The notes under the pieces are model-generated. The model was not told where the DNA came from. It ran no database searches and saw only the letters and a list, made by a program, of their open reading frames with translations. DNA of 64,000 nt from assembly GCA_001972305.1 (NCBI GenBank), contig BDDD01000924.1:1-64000 (forward strand). Reading direction: 5' to 3'. Below are positions 44,876 to 56,602 of the stretch, piece after piece (positions within the stretch are counted from its first letter, which is position 1; the number at the start of each line of letters is the position of its first letter). A program made the position numbers and the translations under genes. This DNA comes from Cephalotus follicularis (lineage: Eukaryota > Streptophyta > Magnoliopsida > Oxalidales > Cephalotaceae).

Positions 44876-46930
44876 ATCTCCCACTTGGCCCTCAAGCCAA
44901 GAAGCCCTATAGTTCAAGCCCATCATACTACGATGATGCTCGAATACATTACTGCACAGAGCTTTGGTAAGTGGGTCTATCGTATTTGCCTCTGAGTCAA
45001 CCCTCTCTAAAACTATGTCTCCTTTGTTAATGATCTCTTGGATCAACTGATAGCACCACTGGATATGTTTGGACCGCTAGTGAGACCTTGGCTCCTTGGT
45101 TTGTACAACAACCCCATTATTGTCATAGTAAAGTACTACAAGACAACTAATGGTTGGAACCATTCCAAGTTCTGCTATGAACTTAAACATCCAAACACCT
45201 TCCTTTGCAGCATATGAGGCTGCTATATACTCTACTTCTGTAGTGGAGTCTTCCGTAGTCTCCTTCTTAGAGCTTCTACAACTCACAGCACCACCATTCA
45301 GGATATGGACATATCCTGACACAGATTTGTGCTCATCCGGATCACTGTTGAAACTGGAATCAGTGTATCCTTCAAATTTCAACTCACTATCTCCTCCGTA
45401 GATTAAGAAAGCATCCTGAGTCCAACGTACTTAAAGATCCCCTTGACTACTTCCCAGTGTTTCATTCCAGGATTGGACTAAAATCAACTTGCCATACCCA
45501 AGGCATGTTCGACATTAGGCATAGTACACAGCACGACATACATGATCGATCCCACAGCCAAAGCATAGGGCATCCGACTCATGTGTATTCTTTCCTCATA
45601 TGTCTATGGGGACATCTTCTTCGAAACTTGAATTCCATGGCCTATTGGCAATAAGCCCCATTTGGAATTCTCCATACTGAACTGTTTCAGCACTTTACTG
45701 ATGTACTGGCTTTAGGAAAGCCCAAGCAACCTACTAGATCGATCCCTGTAGATCTTTATACCCAGTATGTACGAGGCTTCTCCCAAATCCTTCATGGAGA
45801 AGTTCTTGGCAAGCCATACTTTCATGGATTGCAACATCCCTACATCATTCCCAATGAGTAGGATGTTATCCACGTATAGTACCAAGAAAGTGATACAGGA
45901 GTCATCTTGTTTCCGGTAGACACAGGGCTCGTCTACGTTCTTGATGAAACCAAAAGTCTTGATATCCTTATTAAAACGTATATTCCAGCTCCTAGACGCT
46001 TGCGTTAGGCCATAAATTTACCTTTGAAGCTTGCACAACATGTGTGAAGATTCAGTGGATGTAAACCCCTTGGGTTGAGACATATAAATGTCCTCTTCAA
46101 GATGTCCATTCAAGATTGCAGTCTTGACATCCATTTACCATATCTCGTAATCATAATGAGCGGCAATAGCAAGCAAAATCCAAATAGATTCGAGCATTGC
46201 AACCGGTGAGAAAGTTTCGGTATAATCGACACCATGTCGCTGTCTATACCCTTTCGCTACCAATCGCGCTTTATATGTCTCAATCTTTCCATCTACGCCA
46301 ATCTTCTTTTGGAAGATCCATTGGCAACTAATAGGCACTACGCCCTCGCGAGCTTCAACCAAGTTCCAAACTTGGTTGGCGTACATGGAATCCATCTCGG
46401 ATTTCATGGCTTCTAACCATGCCTCAGATTCAGTGCTCTGCACTACTTCCTGATAGTTGACAGACTCATCATCCTTGATGGTGTTGGGTTCATCAGTGCC
46501 TTCAACGAGAAAACCGTATCTCTCGGGAGCTGTTGAAACTCTGCATGATCTCAATATAGGAGAGCCTGAATGAGATCTAATCTCATGCTGGGATTTTACT
46601 CCAGGTGTGTCTCTAGAGGTACCAGCCTCTCATTCCTTTCCATTATGTGGTCTTTCTCCTGATGGCAACTCCTTGAGTTCCACCTCGCTCCCAATACTTC
46701 CAGCGAGTAGGAATTCCTTCTCCAGGAAAACTGCAGTACGCGAAACAAAAACCTTTTGATCGCTGGGATGGTAGAAATAGTATCCCATAGTTTCCTAGGG
46801 ATACCCCACAAACCGGCAGTGATTTGATCGTGCCTCCAACTTACTAGGCTCCAACCTTCCAAAGTAAGTTAGACAGCCCCAAAATTTGAAATGTTTGAGG
46901 CTGGGTTTCCTCCCCATCCATAACTTGTAT
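44870..46930 (-). pseudogene. E10 pol: integrase C-terminus, RT, RNase H
   Basis: The minus strand gives the integrase C-terminal region (46930-46600: WMGRKPSLKHFKFWGCLTYF, then GYYFYHPSDQKVFVSR), the linker and RT N-terminus (46554-46135: [40 protein letters not shown]), RT palm with box YVDNILLIGND (second Asp changed to Asn; about 45870) and RNase H (45382-45077: YTDSSFNSDPDEHKSVSGYV, TTEVEYIAA). It ends LEGQVGDC plus stop in the LTR. Numerous stops and a frameshift lie in 46100-45400. Upstream is removed by E9. Confidence 0.87.
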
Positions 46931-47773
46931 TGTAACGCTCATGATCTGAGTTCACTTTTACTCAAAGCGAGCTACGAGGATTCGGTGCGTTACATGGGGT
47001 GTGACATTATTAATATTTTAACAATCTTAATAATTTCTAACATTTAGCAAACTCTCTCATAATCTCAAATATAACTTACAACTTTCAATACTACGCTTTA
47101 AAAACAACCTGCTCTCTTTTGAAACCACTTTGCACTATAACAAACAGTTCTAGTGACATTACAATTATACATCATCTGTCATGTTACAAATAAGCAGCGG
47201 AAAAGTAAACTTATTACATCATAAAAATAGTTATTGCATAACATAATTTCTTCAAAGCTTCTTTTACGAACTTCCTCTAAAGATCAAAATTTCTTTGTTC
47301 ATCCATTCCTTGGAAAATTTTATATAAAAAAAAGCATTGAAAGGAATGAGCTTAAATATCCCAGTAAGGGTTTCAAAATAAACATTTCATCACATTCATT
47401 CTTTTCTGTTCATATCTCATGAATCAGAACATTTCATAAATACTGAGAGATATAAACTTAAAGAATCCAATTGAACCTTTGCTTCACCGGGGCATTGTGC
47501 ACTCCCCGATTACTATCCTTACATCACATGCATGTTCGAGAGCACTCTCCGCACTTTAACTTTAATCCCTCTTGGATTATAATCCAAGAGTTGTTCATCT
47601 CAGTTCGTTAGCTTTTCTCATTTCGTAAAATCATTTCTCAATACTTTGAGTGATGAGCTCAAGGTATTCATAAAAACAGATTCGTACAACCATTGTAAAA
47701 CTGAATTTTACATATAGAAACATTCATTTTTAGAGAAAATATAAAACAGTAAAGTTATAGTAGACATTTCAAC
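46931..47773 (-). repeat. E9 3' LTR, left part
   Basis: Begins TGTAACGCTCATGATCTGAG and aligns along the E8 LTRs (for example GCTTCACCGGGGCATTGTGC). Ends at the E2 target duplication TCAAC (47769-47773). Confidence 0.88.
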
Positions 47774-50514
47774 TGTCACACCCCGTATTCTGGTAGACAC
47801 ACATAAAGGGGATAAAGGCAATAAACATATAAATCCAGCTTATGCAAATACCATAAAATTTAAACCTTTACACAGATATCAGTTGCGAAAGCATAAGATA
47901 CATAAGCTGAAACACATGTAACGTGCATGCACGCTACCCATAACAAGTCCAACATGTTAAAAGCCCACAAAAACTGAGCGTGATTACAGTACAAGATTAA
48001 ATCCCATCGTAAACAAAACATAAGAACGATACATCAGCAGTCCTTAAACAAAACCCGGTTTATTACAAAACAGGAGAAAAGTAAAACCAAGAACAGAACA
48101 TCATAACATCTTGTCCTTCGCCCATGCTAGTCGAACCGGTCCACTGCATCAATCTATAAAGTAGGGGTTAGCCTTTGTCCTCACTCGGCTAAGTCATAAA
48201 GGTAGCTCGGGATCAACATTAAATGCATGTCATGTAATGTATGCATGAATGATGCAGTGCAGGAAATACCGGTGTGTATATATATATATATATATGAGAA
48301 ATATACATATTTTTGCAGTACAGTAAAAAGCAATGGGTACATATGTAAGAAAATTTATGTATGTAAGAACAGTACAGTAGTGATCGGGCCAGGATCACAC
48401 CCACAGTCACAGTAATGTCCGAAAAGGACCAACAGGCAGTACAGTATGTCCACAAAGGACCACAACAGTCAGGCTGTATCTGTAACGCCGCCAACTCCTG
48501 GCCCCACGCTACACTCCCACTCCGGTCCCTACTCCAGGTAACCGAGGGAGGCAACAGTCTAGTACAGTGAGCTACCCAGCCAACTCCTGGCCCCTAGGTC
48601 AACCCTACCACTAGCCGGCGATGGCAGTCTCCGCCATGCAACTAGCGGCTCAAGCACAAACACAGTACAATTCACAGAGCAACACAGAGCAAACAGTGAA
48701 ACCAGGCAATAAACAGTGCAGTTTCAGTACAGTGGTGATCGTTTAGATCGACAACAGGCAGTTCTCTTTTCAAATATTTTCAAAAGTGATAATATTTGAA
48801 AATGTATTTTTTAGTAGTTGAATACCTTTGAACAATTCAGTAGTGTAAACCGTTTATCAGTTCGCTTGAAAATACGTTATTATCCGATACATATTTTCAC
48901 TCTCAAAATAGCACATTCCGAGTTCACATATGCATTTCTAAATATCATATCTTTAGAAATCATAAACAATTTACAAACAGTACACAAACAGGCAGTAAAC
49001 AGTGTATGTGCAATGCGTACGAATGCTCAAATGTTCCCTAACAGGAATCAAGATCGTTTCGTATCGTTAGATGAAGAAACCTCCAAACAGTACCCAAAAG
49101 ACGTCGATGTCTATCAAAAGGCGTCGATGTCTTTGTCCATTAACGTCGATGTCCAAGTCCTTAGTGTCAGCGCGTTCTACTGTAGAAGGACGTCGATGTC
49201 CATCATACGCGTCGACGCTCAAGGTTTGGAACCTTAAAACGTCAGCGTATTGCTTACAACGTCGACGTACTAAGGTGGGAACCTTAGGAATCGACGTGTA
49301 ACACATCAAAACCCAGACAGGTATCCTAAGGCGTCGATGTCCTTCCAAAGATGTCGATCCGTTTCACATCAGTAACCAAGCAAAAGACCCAAAGACGTCG
49401 ATGTTATCAAAAGGCGTCGACGTGTTTTGTGTAACAGTCGTCTTCTTCCTCACGACATAGCAGACAGTGGCCATTACAAACCATATCCATGCACAATAAC
49501 AGGTAATCAAGGCAGTAAACCCACATGCAGATACACATCACCTATCTATCATATTATGGCATCAATCCAGTGAACAAAACAACTCAGTAATCATGCATTT
49601 CATAGACCAAAACCATAAACCATGCATGGATATTAATCTCAAGGTTACAGTTATGGCTTCCCCTACCTTTTGTTCCACGTTAGGAACTGGAAAGTTCACC
49701 TCTTTGCGTTCCAAACTGGTCATGGAAGCCTCTAGGTCCCTCCCATTCATCAAGCCACTAGTTCCAAGCTCCAAGCTCTAACTCAGTTCAATAATGGCTC
49801 TCCTTCACTCTCTGTTTCTTACACTGGTGTTTTAGCCGAACCAGAGATGAAGAGAGGAGGCGTTTTATGCAAATCTCACATCTCTCTTCCCTCTCTGGCT
49901 CGTTGCATGCATCTCACAGGCTCCATTTCCCATTCTTCCCTCTTTCCCAGGTCTGCCTCCTTTCTTTTACAGGTGCAGATGTTGAAGGTGGTACCACAGC
50001 CTGCATGCACACCCAAGTGTCATTCCCTTCCTTCCATTCTAGGACTTGCATGCCAGGCATCATGGTAGCATGCTCAACACGTATCGTCCATGTCCCAAGG
50101 TGTCTGTAAAAGGCCCTAAAAAGTTCCCTCTTTGCACGTTATTTGTCAGCAGAGTAACGTGCCTAACATTCGATGTTAACACATAGACGTCTTCTTCAAA
50201 GAAGTCGACGTCTTTTCCCCTTCTTACACGAGGGCATCGATGTCCTCACCTGCATCGATGTGCATGTGCATGCAGTTATGTGTGCCCCTTGCTTAAAGGA
50301 TGTCGATGTGATTCGAAAGGCGTCGACGCGTTTCAACAAAAACAATGCCGTTTTACCCTTTAAACATTCCTTTTAACATTTAATCCAAAATTTATCATTA
50401 TTAGCGTTTGGAAAACATCATCAAAAGCCTTGGAAATCCATTCTTTAATTAATTGCACCATAAAAACACATTACATTGTGAAATCACAACATAGGGAAAA
50501 TCTCGGGCGTTACA
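47774..50514 (-). repeat. E2 3' LTR (2741 bp)
   Basis: TGTCACACCCCG to GGGCGTTACA. Palindrome clusters at 49097-49425 and 50185-50330. An (AT)n run lies at about 48276-48296. The 33-bp conserved block is at 48161-48193. Confidence 0.93.
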
Positions 50515-50530
50515 TCCACCCCCCTTTCAA
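50515..50530 (-). other. E2 polypurine tract
   Basis: The minus strand reads TTGAAAGGGGGGTGGA directly before the 3' LTR. Confidence 0.85.
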
Positions 50531-50560
50531 GGAATTTCATCCTCGGAATTTAAAACAAGA

Positions 50561-50746
50561 CTAGAACAAGTGCGGGAAATGCTCTCGGATATCTTCCTCA
50601 CGTTCCCAAGTTGCCTCATTTGGTCGGTGGAATTGCCATTGAACCTTGACCATGGAGATGGCTCGGTTCCTCAAAGTCTGCATCTTCCGATCTAGGATCC
50701 GTACAGGCAACTCCTTACAAGATAGATCATCCTGTACCAGAATAGT
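50561..50746 (-). pseudogene. E2 chromodomain, separated from integrase by E11
   Basis: After the E11 target duplication the frame encodes VQDDLSCKELPVRILDRK, then VKVQWQFHRP and NEATWEREEDIREHFPHLF and stop at 50561. This is the C-terminal chromodomain of Tekay-type integrases, thought to guide insertion to heterochromatin. Its own frame is open; the insertion cuts it from the catalytic part. Confidence 0.85.
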
Positions 50747-50751
50747 ATCAT

Positions 50752-51809
50752 TGTTCACTGTTAAAAAGAATGTTTTAATATTTATAGCCGCAAGTGCACG
50801 GATCATGCAGTAACGGGTCGAACACAGGGAAACGTAAACTAGTTATAATTTATCTAACCTAGGCGAAGTATACCAAATTTGAGATAAACTATTAAAAACT
50901 ACTCCTAATTATGCAAAGTAAAATAAATAAACAAAACAAGAAATTAAAAACTACGATAATTGAAAACTGAAGGCAGAAATATTGAAGAACAAATCAAATA
51001 TTCAAGGATTTTTATTGATGGAATTGAAACAATAACAATCTAGGCTTTGTTCTTCCCTAAAACCTTAAAAAGTTTAGCTACTAAACATTGTGAAAGAAAA
51101 ATAAATTGATGAAAGAAAAATTAGGGTTCTACAACCTCTACTACTCTACACATATGTTTCTGGCCGAAATAACATTGCTTATATACTACAAAGTTGATCA
51201 AAAACGGAATAAAAGCAATCCTAATTACAAAATATGGCAAAAATCTAAACTTTCTATTTCTGCTGCAGAGGAAGACGTCGACTTCTTTTGAAAGGCGTCG
51301 ATGTCTTCATGTAAAAATTGCGACTTTCTGATATGCGAGTGAAAGGCGTCGACTTCTTCTGTGAAAGACGTTGACTTCTTTTGCTCCAAAAGTTACAGGT
51401 CAAATTGGCATAAAGACATCGATCCTTTGTGTGAAAGACGTCGATGTCCTGTTCATAGCTCTTTGAAGATTGTTGCATTTTCCAGAACAGACGTCGACTT
51501 CTTTTACTCAAACCCAGAAATGTCATCGATGCTTATGAAAGGAGTAGACTTCTTTGATGTAAACCCAGAAAAGACGTCGACTTTTAAGGAAAAGCATCGA
51601 CGCTTTTGATCTGTTTTCTGCAGAATTTGGCATTTCTTCAATCTTTACTCTTTAAGATCCAATTTTGCACACTTTTGGGTAGTATTTTTGCACTTTGGTC
51701 ATTTAGCACTTGTACCTGAAAATCATTAAAACACAACCAAAGTAGTCTATTCCAAGCATAAAAATATCACAAATAGAACATTAAAAACAACACAATTTTA
51801 TGCTAAACA
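50752..51809 (-). repeat. E11: solo LTR (1058 bp) inside E2 pol
   Basis: TGTTCACTGTTAAAAAG to TTATGCTAAACA, flanked by ATCAT on both sides (50747-50751 and 51810-51814). The last 90 bp resemble the E3 LTR end, so an Athila-lineage LTR in the same orientation is likely. It carries palindromes of the AAAGACGTCGATGTC kind at 51270-51605. No internal region or second LTR is present, as expected after LTR-LTR recombination. Confidence 0.88.
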
Positions 51810-51814
51810 ATCAT

Positions 51815-52918
51815 AATCCAGGACATGTGACGGGTCCGGAATATATCTCCTCAGCATGGAAATATGGAAGATGTCGTGCACGTTTGACAGTGCAGGAGGT
51901 AAGGCAAGCTGGTAGGCTACCTCCCCAAGTCTCTCTAGAATCTCAAAGGGGCCTAAGGAGGAGCTAATTTGCCCTTTTTCCCAAACCTTTGCACGCCCTT
52001 CCATGGTGATACCTTCAAAAACACGTGATCACCAACGCTAAAGACCAGACGTCTTCTCTTCACGCTGTCAGTGTAGCTCTTTTGCCGACTCTGTGCAGCA
52101 AGCAGCTTCTTTTTGATCATCCTGATCTTTTCCAAAGTTTCCTCCACCAACTCAGTCCCGAGTAAAGGTCGCTCACTGACCTCGTCCCAACAGATAAGAG
52201 ATCGGTACTTCCTCCCATACAGTGCCTCAAAAGGTGCCATGCCGATACTGGAATGATAGCTGTTATTGTAAGAGAACTCTATCAAAGGGATATGATCCTT
52301 CCAAGTACCAGCAAAATCAATAATGCAAGGCCGTAGCATATCCTCCAAAGTCTGGATGGTACGCTCGGATTGCCCATCTGTCTGCGGGTGGAAGGCAGTA
52401 CTCAGGTTCAGTCTCATTCCGAAAGCTGTCTGAAATCTCTTCCAGAAGTTGGAAGTGAAGAATGCATCTCTGTCGCATACGATGCTGACTGGAACATCAT
52501 GTAATCTCACTATCTCCTTCACATATAAACGAGCTAACTTGTTTGCAGAATAAGTAACGTGTGTAGGCAGAAAGTGTGATGATTTGGTGAGTCTATCCAC
52601 GATGACCCACACGGAATTATGACGGTTCCGAGTCAGAGGAAAACCCGAAACAAAGTCCATCATAACATGTTCCCACTTCCACTCTGGAATCAGTAAGGGC
52701 TATAATAACCCTGTCGGTCTCTGATGCTCAGCTTTAACAGTCTGACAAGTCAAACAGCTTGCCACATACTTGGCGATCTCTGATTTCATGCCAGGCCACA
52801 AGTAAGTCTTCTTCATGTCGTGATACATTTTTGTGCTACCAGGGTGAATGCTGTACAGAGATTTATGAGCCCCGCGAAGTAACTCACTCTTCAACCCTGG
52901 TTCATTCGGAAGACACAC
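51815..52918 (-). pseudogene. E2 integrase
   Basis: The zinc-binding N-terminal domain (52918-52700) has [18 protein letters not shown] and [18 protein letters not shown] at 52700-52702 (from CAG by one transition) interrupts it. The catalytic core (52663-51953) shows the three acids in MMDFVSG, VCDRDAFFTS and TDGQSERTIQ. Then FGKKGKLAPP ends in a stop through a small deletion near 51960. The next frame (52004-51815, SLGPFEILERLGEVAYQLAL) continues to the E11 insertion. Apart from these breaks the domain order is that of a complete Tekay integrase. Confidence 0.88.
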
Positions 52919-52953
52919 ACGTCCCCGATACTCAGAATACCATCAGTATGCAC

Positions 52954-54960
52954 TCAAAAGGCGGATTCCGAGTCCAGGTTGTCTCGAATCCGTTGCAGCT
53001 CCAGATCGTGTGGTTGTGCATCCCTGATGTGATCTAGCAATACAGGCTGTACTCGCATGTCAGCCACAAAGATCCTCGGTGGCTGGTTGAACGGAGACCA
53101 TTCTTGGAAGCCTTTTAACATCTTCAATTGCGACACCATCGCACTGGCAACCATAGCCTTGTGGCTCAAGGCATCAACGACTACATTCGCTTTCCCTGGG
53201 TGGTACTGGACACTGCAATCATAATCATTGATGAATTCTACCCACCTGCGCTGTCTCATGTTCAGTGTGTCCTGACAAAACAGGTACCTCAAACTCTTAT
53301 GATCGGTAAAGATCTCAAACTGCGCCCCATAAAGATAGTGTCTCCACTTCTGAAGGGCAAAGATAATAGCTGCAAGTTCGAGGTCATGAGTCAGGTAGTT
53401 TTCTTCATACGATTTTAGCTTCCTCGAGGCATATGCAATCACTCTGCCTCGCTGCATCAATACACAGCCCAAACCCTTACCTGATGCATCACTATAGACC
53501 GCGAAGCCCTCATTACCATCAGGTAATTGCAAGACAGGAGCAGAAATCAATCGATCCTTTAGTTCATGGAAACTAGCTTCACAGTCTTCGTCCCAGACAA
53601 AAGGGGTTTTCTTCTGGGTCAGTCTAGTCAAGGGCTCAGCTATCCTTGAAAAGTTCTGGATAAACCTTCTGTAATACCTCGCCAAGCCAAGAAAATTGCG
53701 TACCTCCGTCACATTCTTTGGCCGTGGCCAATCTTGTACCACTTCAGTCTTTGACGGATCCACCGTCAAGCCTTCCCCAGATACGATGTGACCAAGAAAT
53801 ATCACATGATCAAGCCAGAACTCACACTTGCCGAACTTGGCATACAACCGATGCTCCCTGAGAACCAGCAATACCATCCTCAGATGACGAGTGTGCTCCT
53901 CCTCACTCCTCGAGTATACCAGTATGTCATCAATAAACACAATGACAAACTGATCCAGGTATGGTTGGAATACTTCATTCATCAGTGAGATAAAAGCTTC
54001 CGGAGTATTGGTAACACCGAACGGTATCACCAAGAACTCGTAGTGACCATACCGTGTCCGGAAGACAGTCTTCTCAATGACTCCTTCCCTCACTCTCAGT
54101 CGGTAATATCCTGACCTCAAGTCGAGCTTGGAAAACACTCTTGATCCTTGCAACTGATCAAAAAAATCCTCGATGTGGGGTAAAGGATACTTGTTCTTGA
54201 TAGTTGCCTTGTTCAGCATTCTGTAGTCGATGCACAGCCTCATCGACCCATCCTTCTTCTTGACAAACAGCACAGGTGCACCCCACGGAGAAACACTGGG
54301 TCGAACAAAACCCTTATCAATCAAATCTTGTAACTGTAGCTTCAGTTCTCGCAACTCAGCAGGAGCCATCCGATAGGGTGATTTAGAGATAGGAGCCGTT
54401 CCAGGGACAAGATCAATAACAAACTCAATACTCCTCTTCGGTGGTAAGGATCCCAAGTCATCAGGTAACACGTCCGGAAATTCACACACAACAGGAATTT
54501 CCTCCAAGTTTAAACCTTTCTCCTTCCTTCGATCAATTACATATGCCAGGTATCCCTCGCATCCCTTCTCTAGGTATCTCGATGCTCGAGTAAAGGATAT
54601 GATCGGTGTTGAGAACCCTTTGTCTCCCTTGAACTGAAAGGTCGTTCCGTCGGGCAGGCAAAAATCCACAGTTTTATTATAGTAGTCCATACAAGCCCGG
54701 TGTGCTGAAATCCAATCCATCCCCAATATAACATGAAAGTCACGGATAGGTAGCACTATCATATCCGCATACAGCGAAATACCTCCCATAGACATCTCAC
54801 AACCTCTATATACCGAGTCAGTGTACATAGAAGTCCCGGTCGGTGTACTCATATCAAGTATGTATGACATGCAGTCAGGGGTGACATCTAAGCAAGAAAA
54901 ACCATATATATACAGAGTACCTTCAACAATAGAAGTCGACTCTGGAACCTCTGTTTGAGC
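52954..54960 (-). pseudogene. E2 protease (active site deleted), RT and RNase H
   Basis: One long open frame. The protease flank reads [15 protein letters not shown], where E1 has 20 further residues including DSGASHSF. The corresponding 60 bp are missing near 54896 without disturbing the frame. The rest of the protease ([13 protein letters not shown]) is present. RT has [20 protein letters not shown] and an intact FIDDILVYS. RNase H has [23 protein letters not shown] and [16 protein letters not shown]. The frame ends at 52954 and shifts into the integrase. A polyprotein from this copy could not mature itself. Confidence 0.9.
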
Positions 54961-56077
54961 ATGTACAAAAACTCTACCTTTTGCGATGCCCTTGCTGGTG
55001 TCTCTCCTCTGGGACGGTCCCACCGCCACACCACTACTGCTCCCCGGCCCAGTAGGCACTGTAGCTGAACTCTTCGGACAGTCCTTCACTAAATGACCAG
55101 ATGCCCCGCACCTCAAGCACCAACCATTAAACCTCCAGCAATCTTTCTGTTGGTGGCCTGTACGACCACAGTAAAAGCAACCCCCAGATCTAGAATTAGT
55201 CCCCTGGCTGGGACACATGGCAATCTTTCCACTTCGACGATGCTGGTCTGGTTTGTGTAGGACTCTGTTTACTTTGATGTGCACGAGCTCTCTCAGCCCG
55301 GTCTTCACTGGATATTGTCTCCAATAGTCTTGCCTTTTGAGCAACCTCCACAAAAGTCCTCAGTTCCATAGTTCTAATTCTTCATCGAAGATCCGGTCAT
55401 AGACCTCTCAGGATTCTCCGAATCTTCTTCTCTTCATCAGCCACCAGATAAGGTGAATGTCTGGCCAGCTCCATGAACCTTGCTTGATACTCAGCCACAG
55501 TCATCTCTACTTGTCGCAACTCCAGAAGCTCCGTCGCTCGCCGCTCTTGCTCAATTCGCGGAACATAAGTCTCCAAGAACTCTGTCTGGAATCTGTCGCA
55601 AGTACTGTCCAGTCTCTGTGATTCCCATTTTGCCTTGACCATCTCCCACCAGTGAGTGGCCTCTCCCCATAAGCGGTATACAGCAAACTTCAGCTTTTGA
55701 GCATCGGTACAGTGCATCACTTCAAAAATTTTCTCCAAATCCTGCAGCCATCTCTCAGCAACAGTAGCATCAAGTTTCCCCCAGAAACTAGGTGGATCAA
55801 GCCTCATTAACTTTTCAATATCTCTCCCAATCTAGTTAATATCCTCCCCCGGGCAGTGATCGAGAGCTCTATGTTACGGTCGAGCTTGCGCATAGCACTG
55901 GCCCATCTCCTCCACATTAGCCCTATTAAAGGCCATCTGTTGCTGAAAGTAATCCGCAATTCGGGCCATCGGGTCTCTGTCATCTTGGGGAAAATTCATC
56001 TCTTGCAGAATATTTGCTTCCTCAGGGGCATTAGCTCCAACATCCCTAGACCTAGAACGTGTTCTCCTTCGGTCCAT
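54961..56077 (-). pseudogene. E2 gag with stops and a frameshift
   Basis: Start MDRRRTRSRSRD at 56077. Stops at 55871-55873 and near 55833 interrupt the N-terminal part. The capsid piece (55807-55397) reads FWGKLDATVAERWLQDLEKI then YRLWGEATHWWEM and ends at TGA 55397. A frame change between about 55340 and 55190 follows. The knuckles [14 protein letters not shown] and [14 protein letters not shown] then appear in the pol frame. Homologous to E1 gag throughout. Confidence 0.88.
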
Positions 56078-56173
56078 TTGTTCCTATAAGAAGGGTGCCG
56101 GTTAGTCACGACTTTAGGAAAACAGTTCATTAATTGTCAAGGAAAGTATCCTAGCTATGCATATATGGAATAT

Positions 56174-56185
56174 GCTCTGATACCA
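56174..56185 (-). other. E2 primer-binding site (initiator tRNA-Met)
   Basis: The minus strand reads TGGTATCAGAGC three bases inside the 5' LTR. Confidence 0.9.
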
Positions 56186-56188
56186 CGC

Positions 56189-56571
56189 TGTCACACCCCG
56201 TTTGTCGGTAGACACACATAAAGGTGATAAAGGCAATTAACATATAAATCCAGCTTATGCAAATACCATAAACTTTAAACCTTTAAACATATATCAGTTG
56301 CGGAAGCATAAGATACATAAGCTAAAACACATGTAACGTGCATCCCATACTGCACGCTACCCATAACAAGTCCAACATGTTAAAAGCCCACAAAAACGGA
56401 GCGTGATTATAGTACAAGATTAAATCCCATCGTAAACAAAACATAAGAACGATACATTAGCAATCCTTAAATAAAACCTGGTTTATTACAAAGCAGGATA
56501 AAAGTAAAACCAAGAACATTAAATGCATGTCATGTAATGTATGCATGAATGATGCAGTGTAGGAAATACCG

Positions 56572-56602
<31 letters not shown>

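Larger units (their letters stand above)
34539..46930 (-). mobile_element. E10: Ty1/copia element (Angela/TAR-like), fragmentary
   Basis: The 3' LTR (34539-36492 plus 44706-44875) has inverted termini TGTTAG..CTAACA. It is followed by the purine tract complement ATCTCCCACTTGG and by pol on the minus strand up to the integrase C-terminus, where E9 cuts in at 46931. Gag and 5' LTR are not in the window. E8 is inserted in its LTR. Lineage is inferred from the integrase motif GYYFYHPSDQKVFVSR and the RT style. Confidence 0.85.

Noticed and set aside
49067-49348. Frames with repeated Ser-Met-Ser / Asp-Val-Asp residues in E2, E1 and E4 LTRs
   Set aside because: They are translations of the palindrome arrays and appear on both strands; not proteins.
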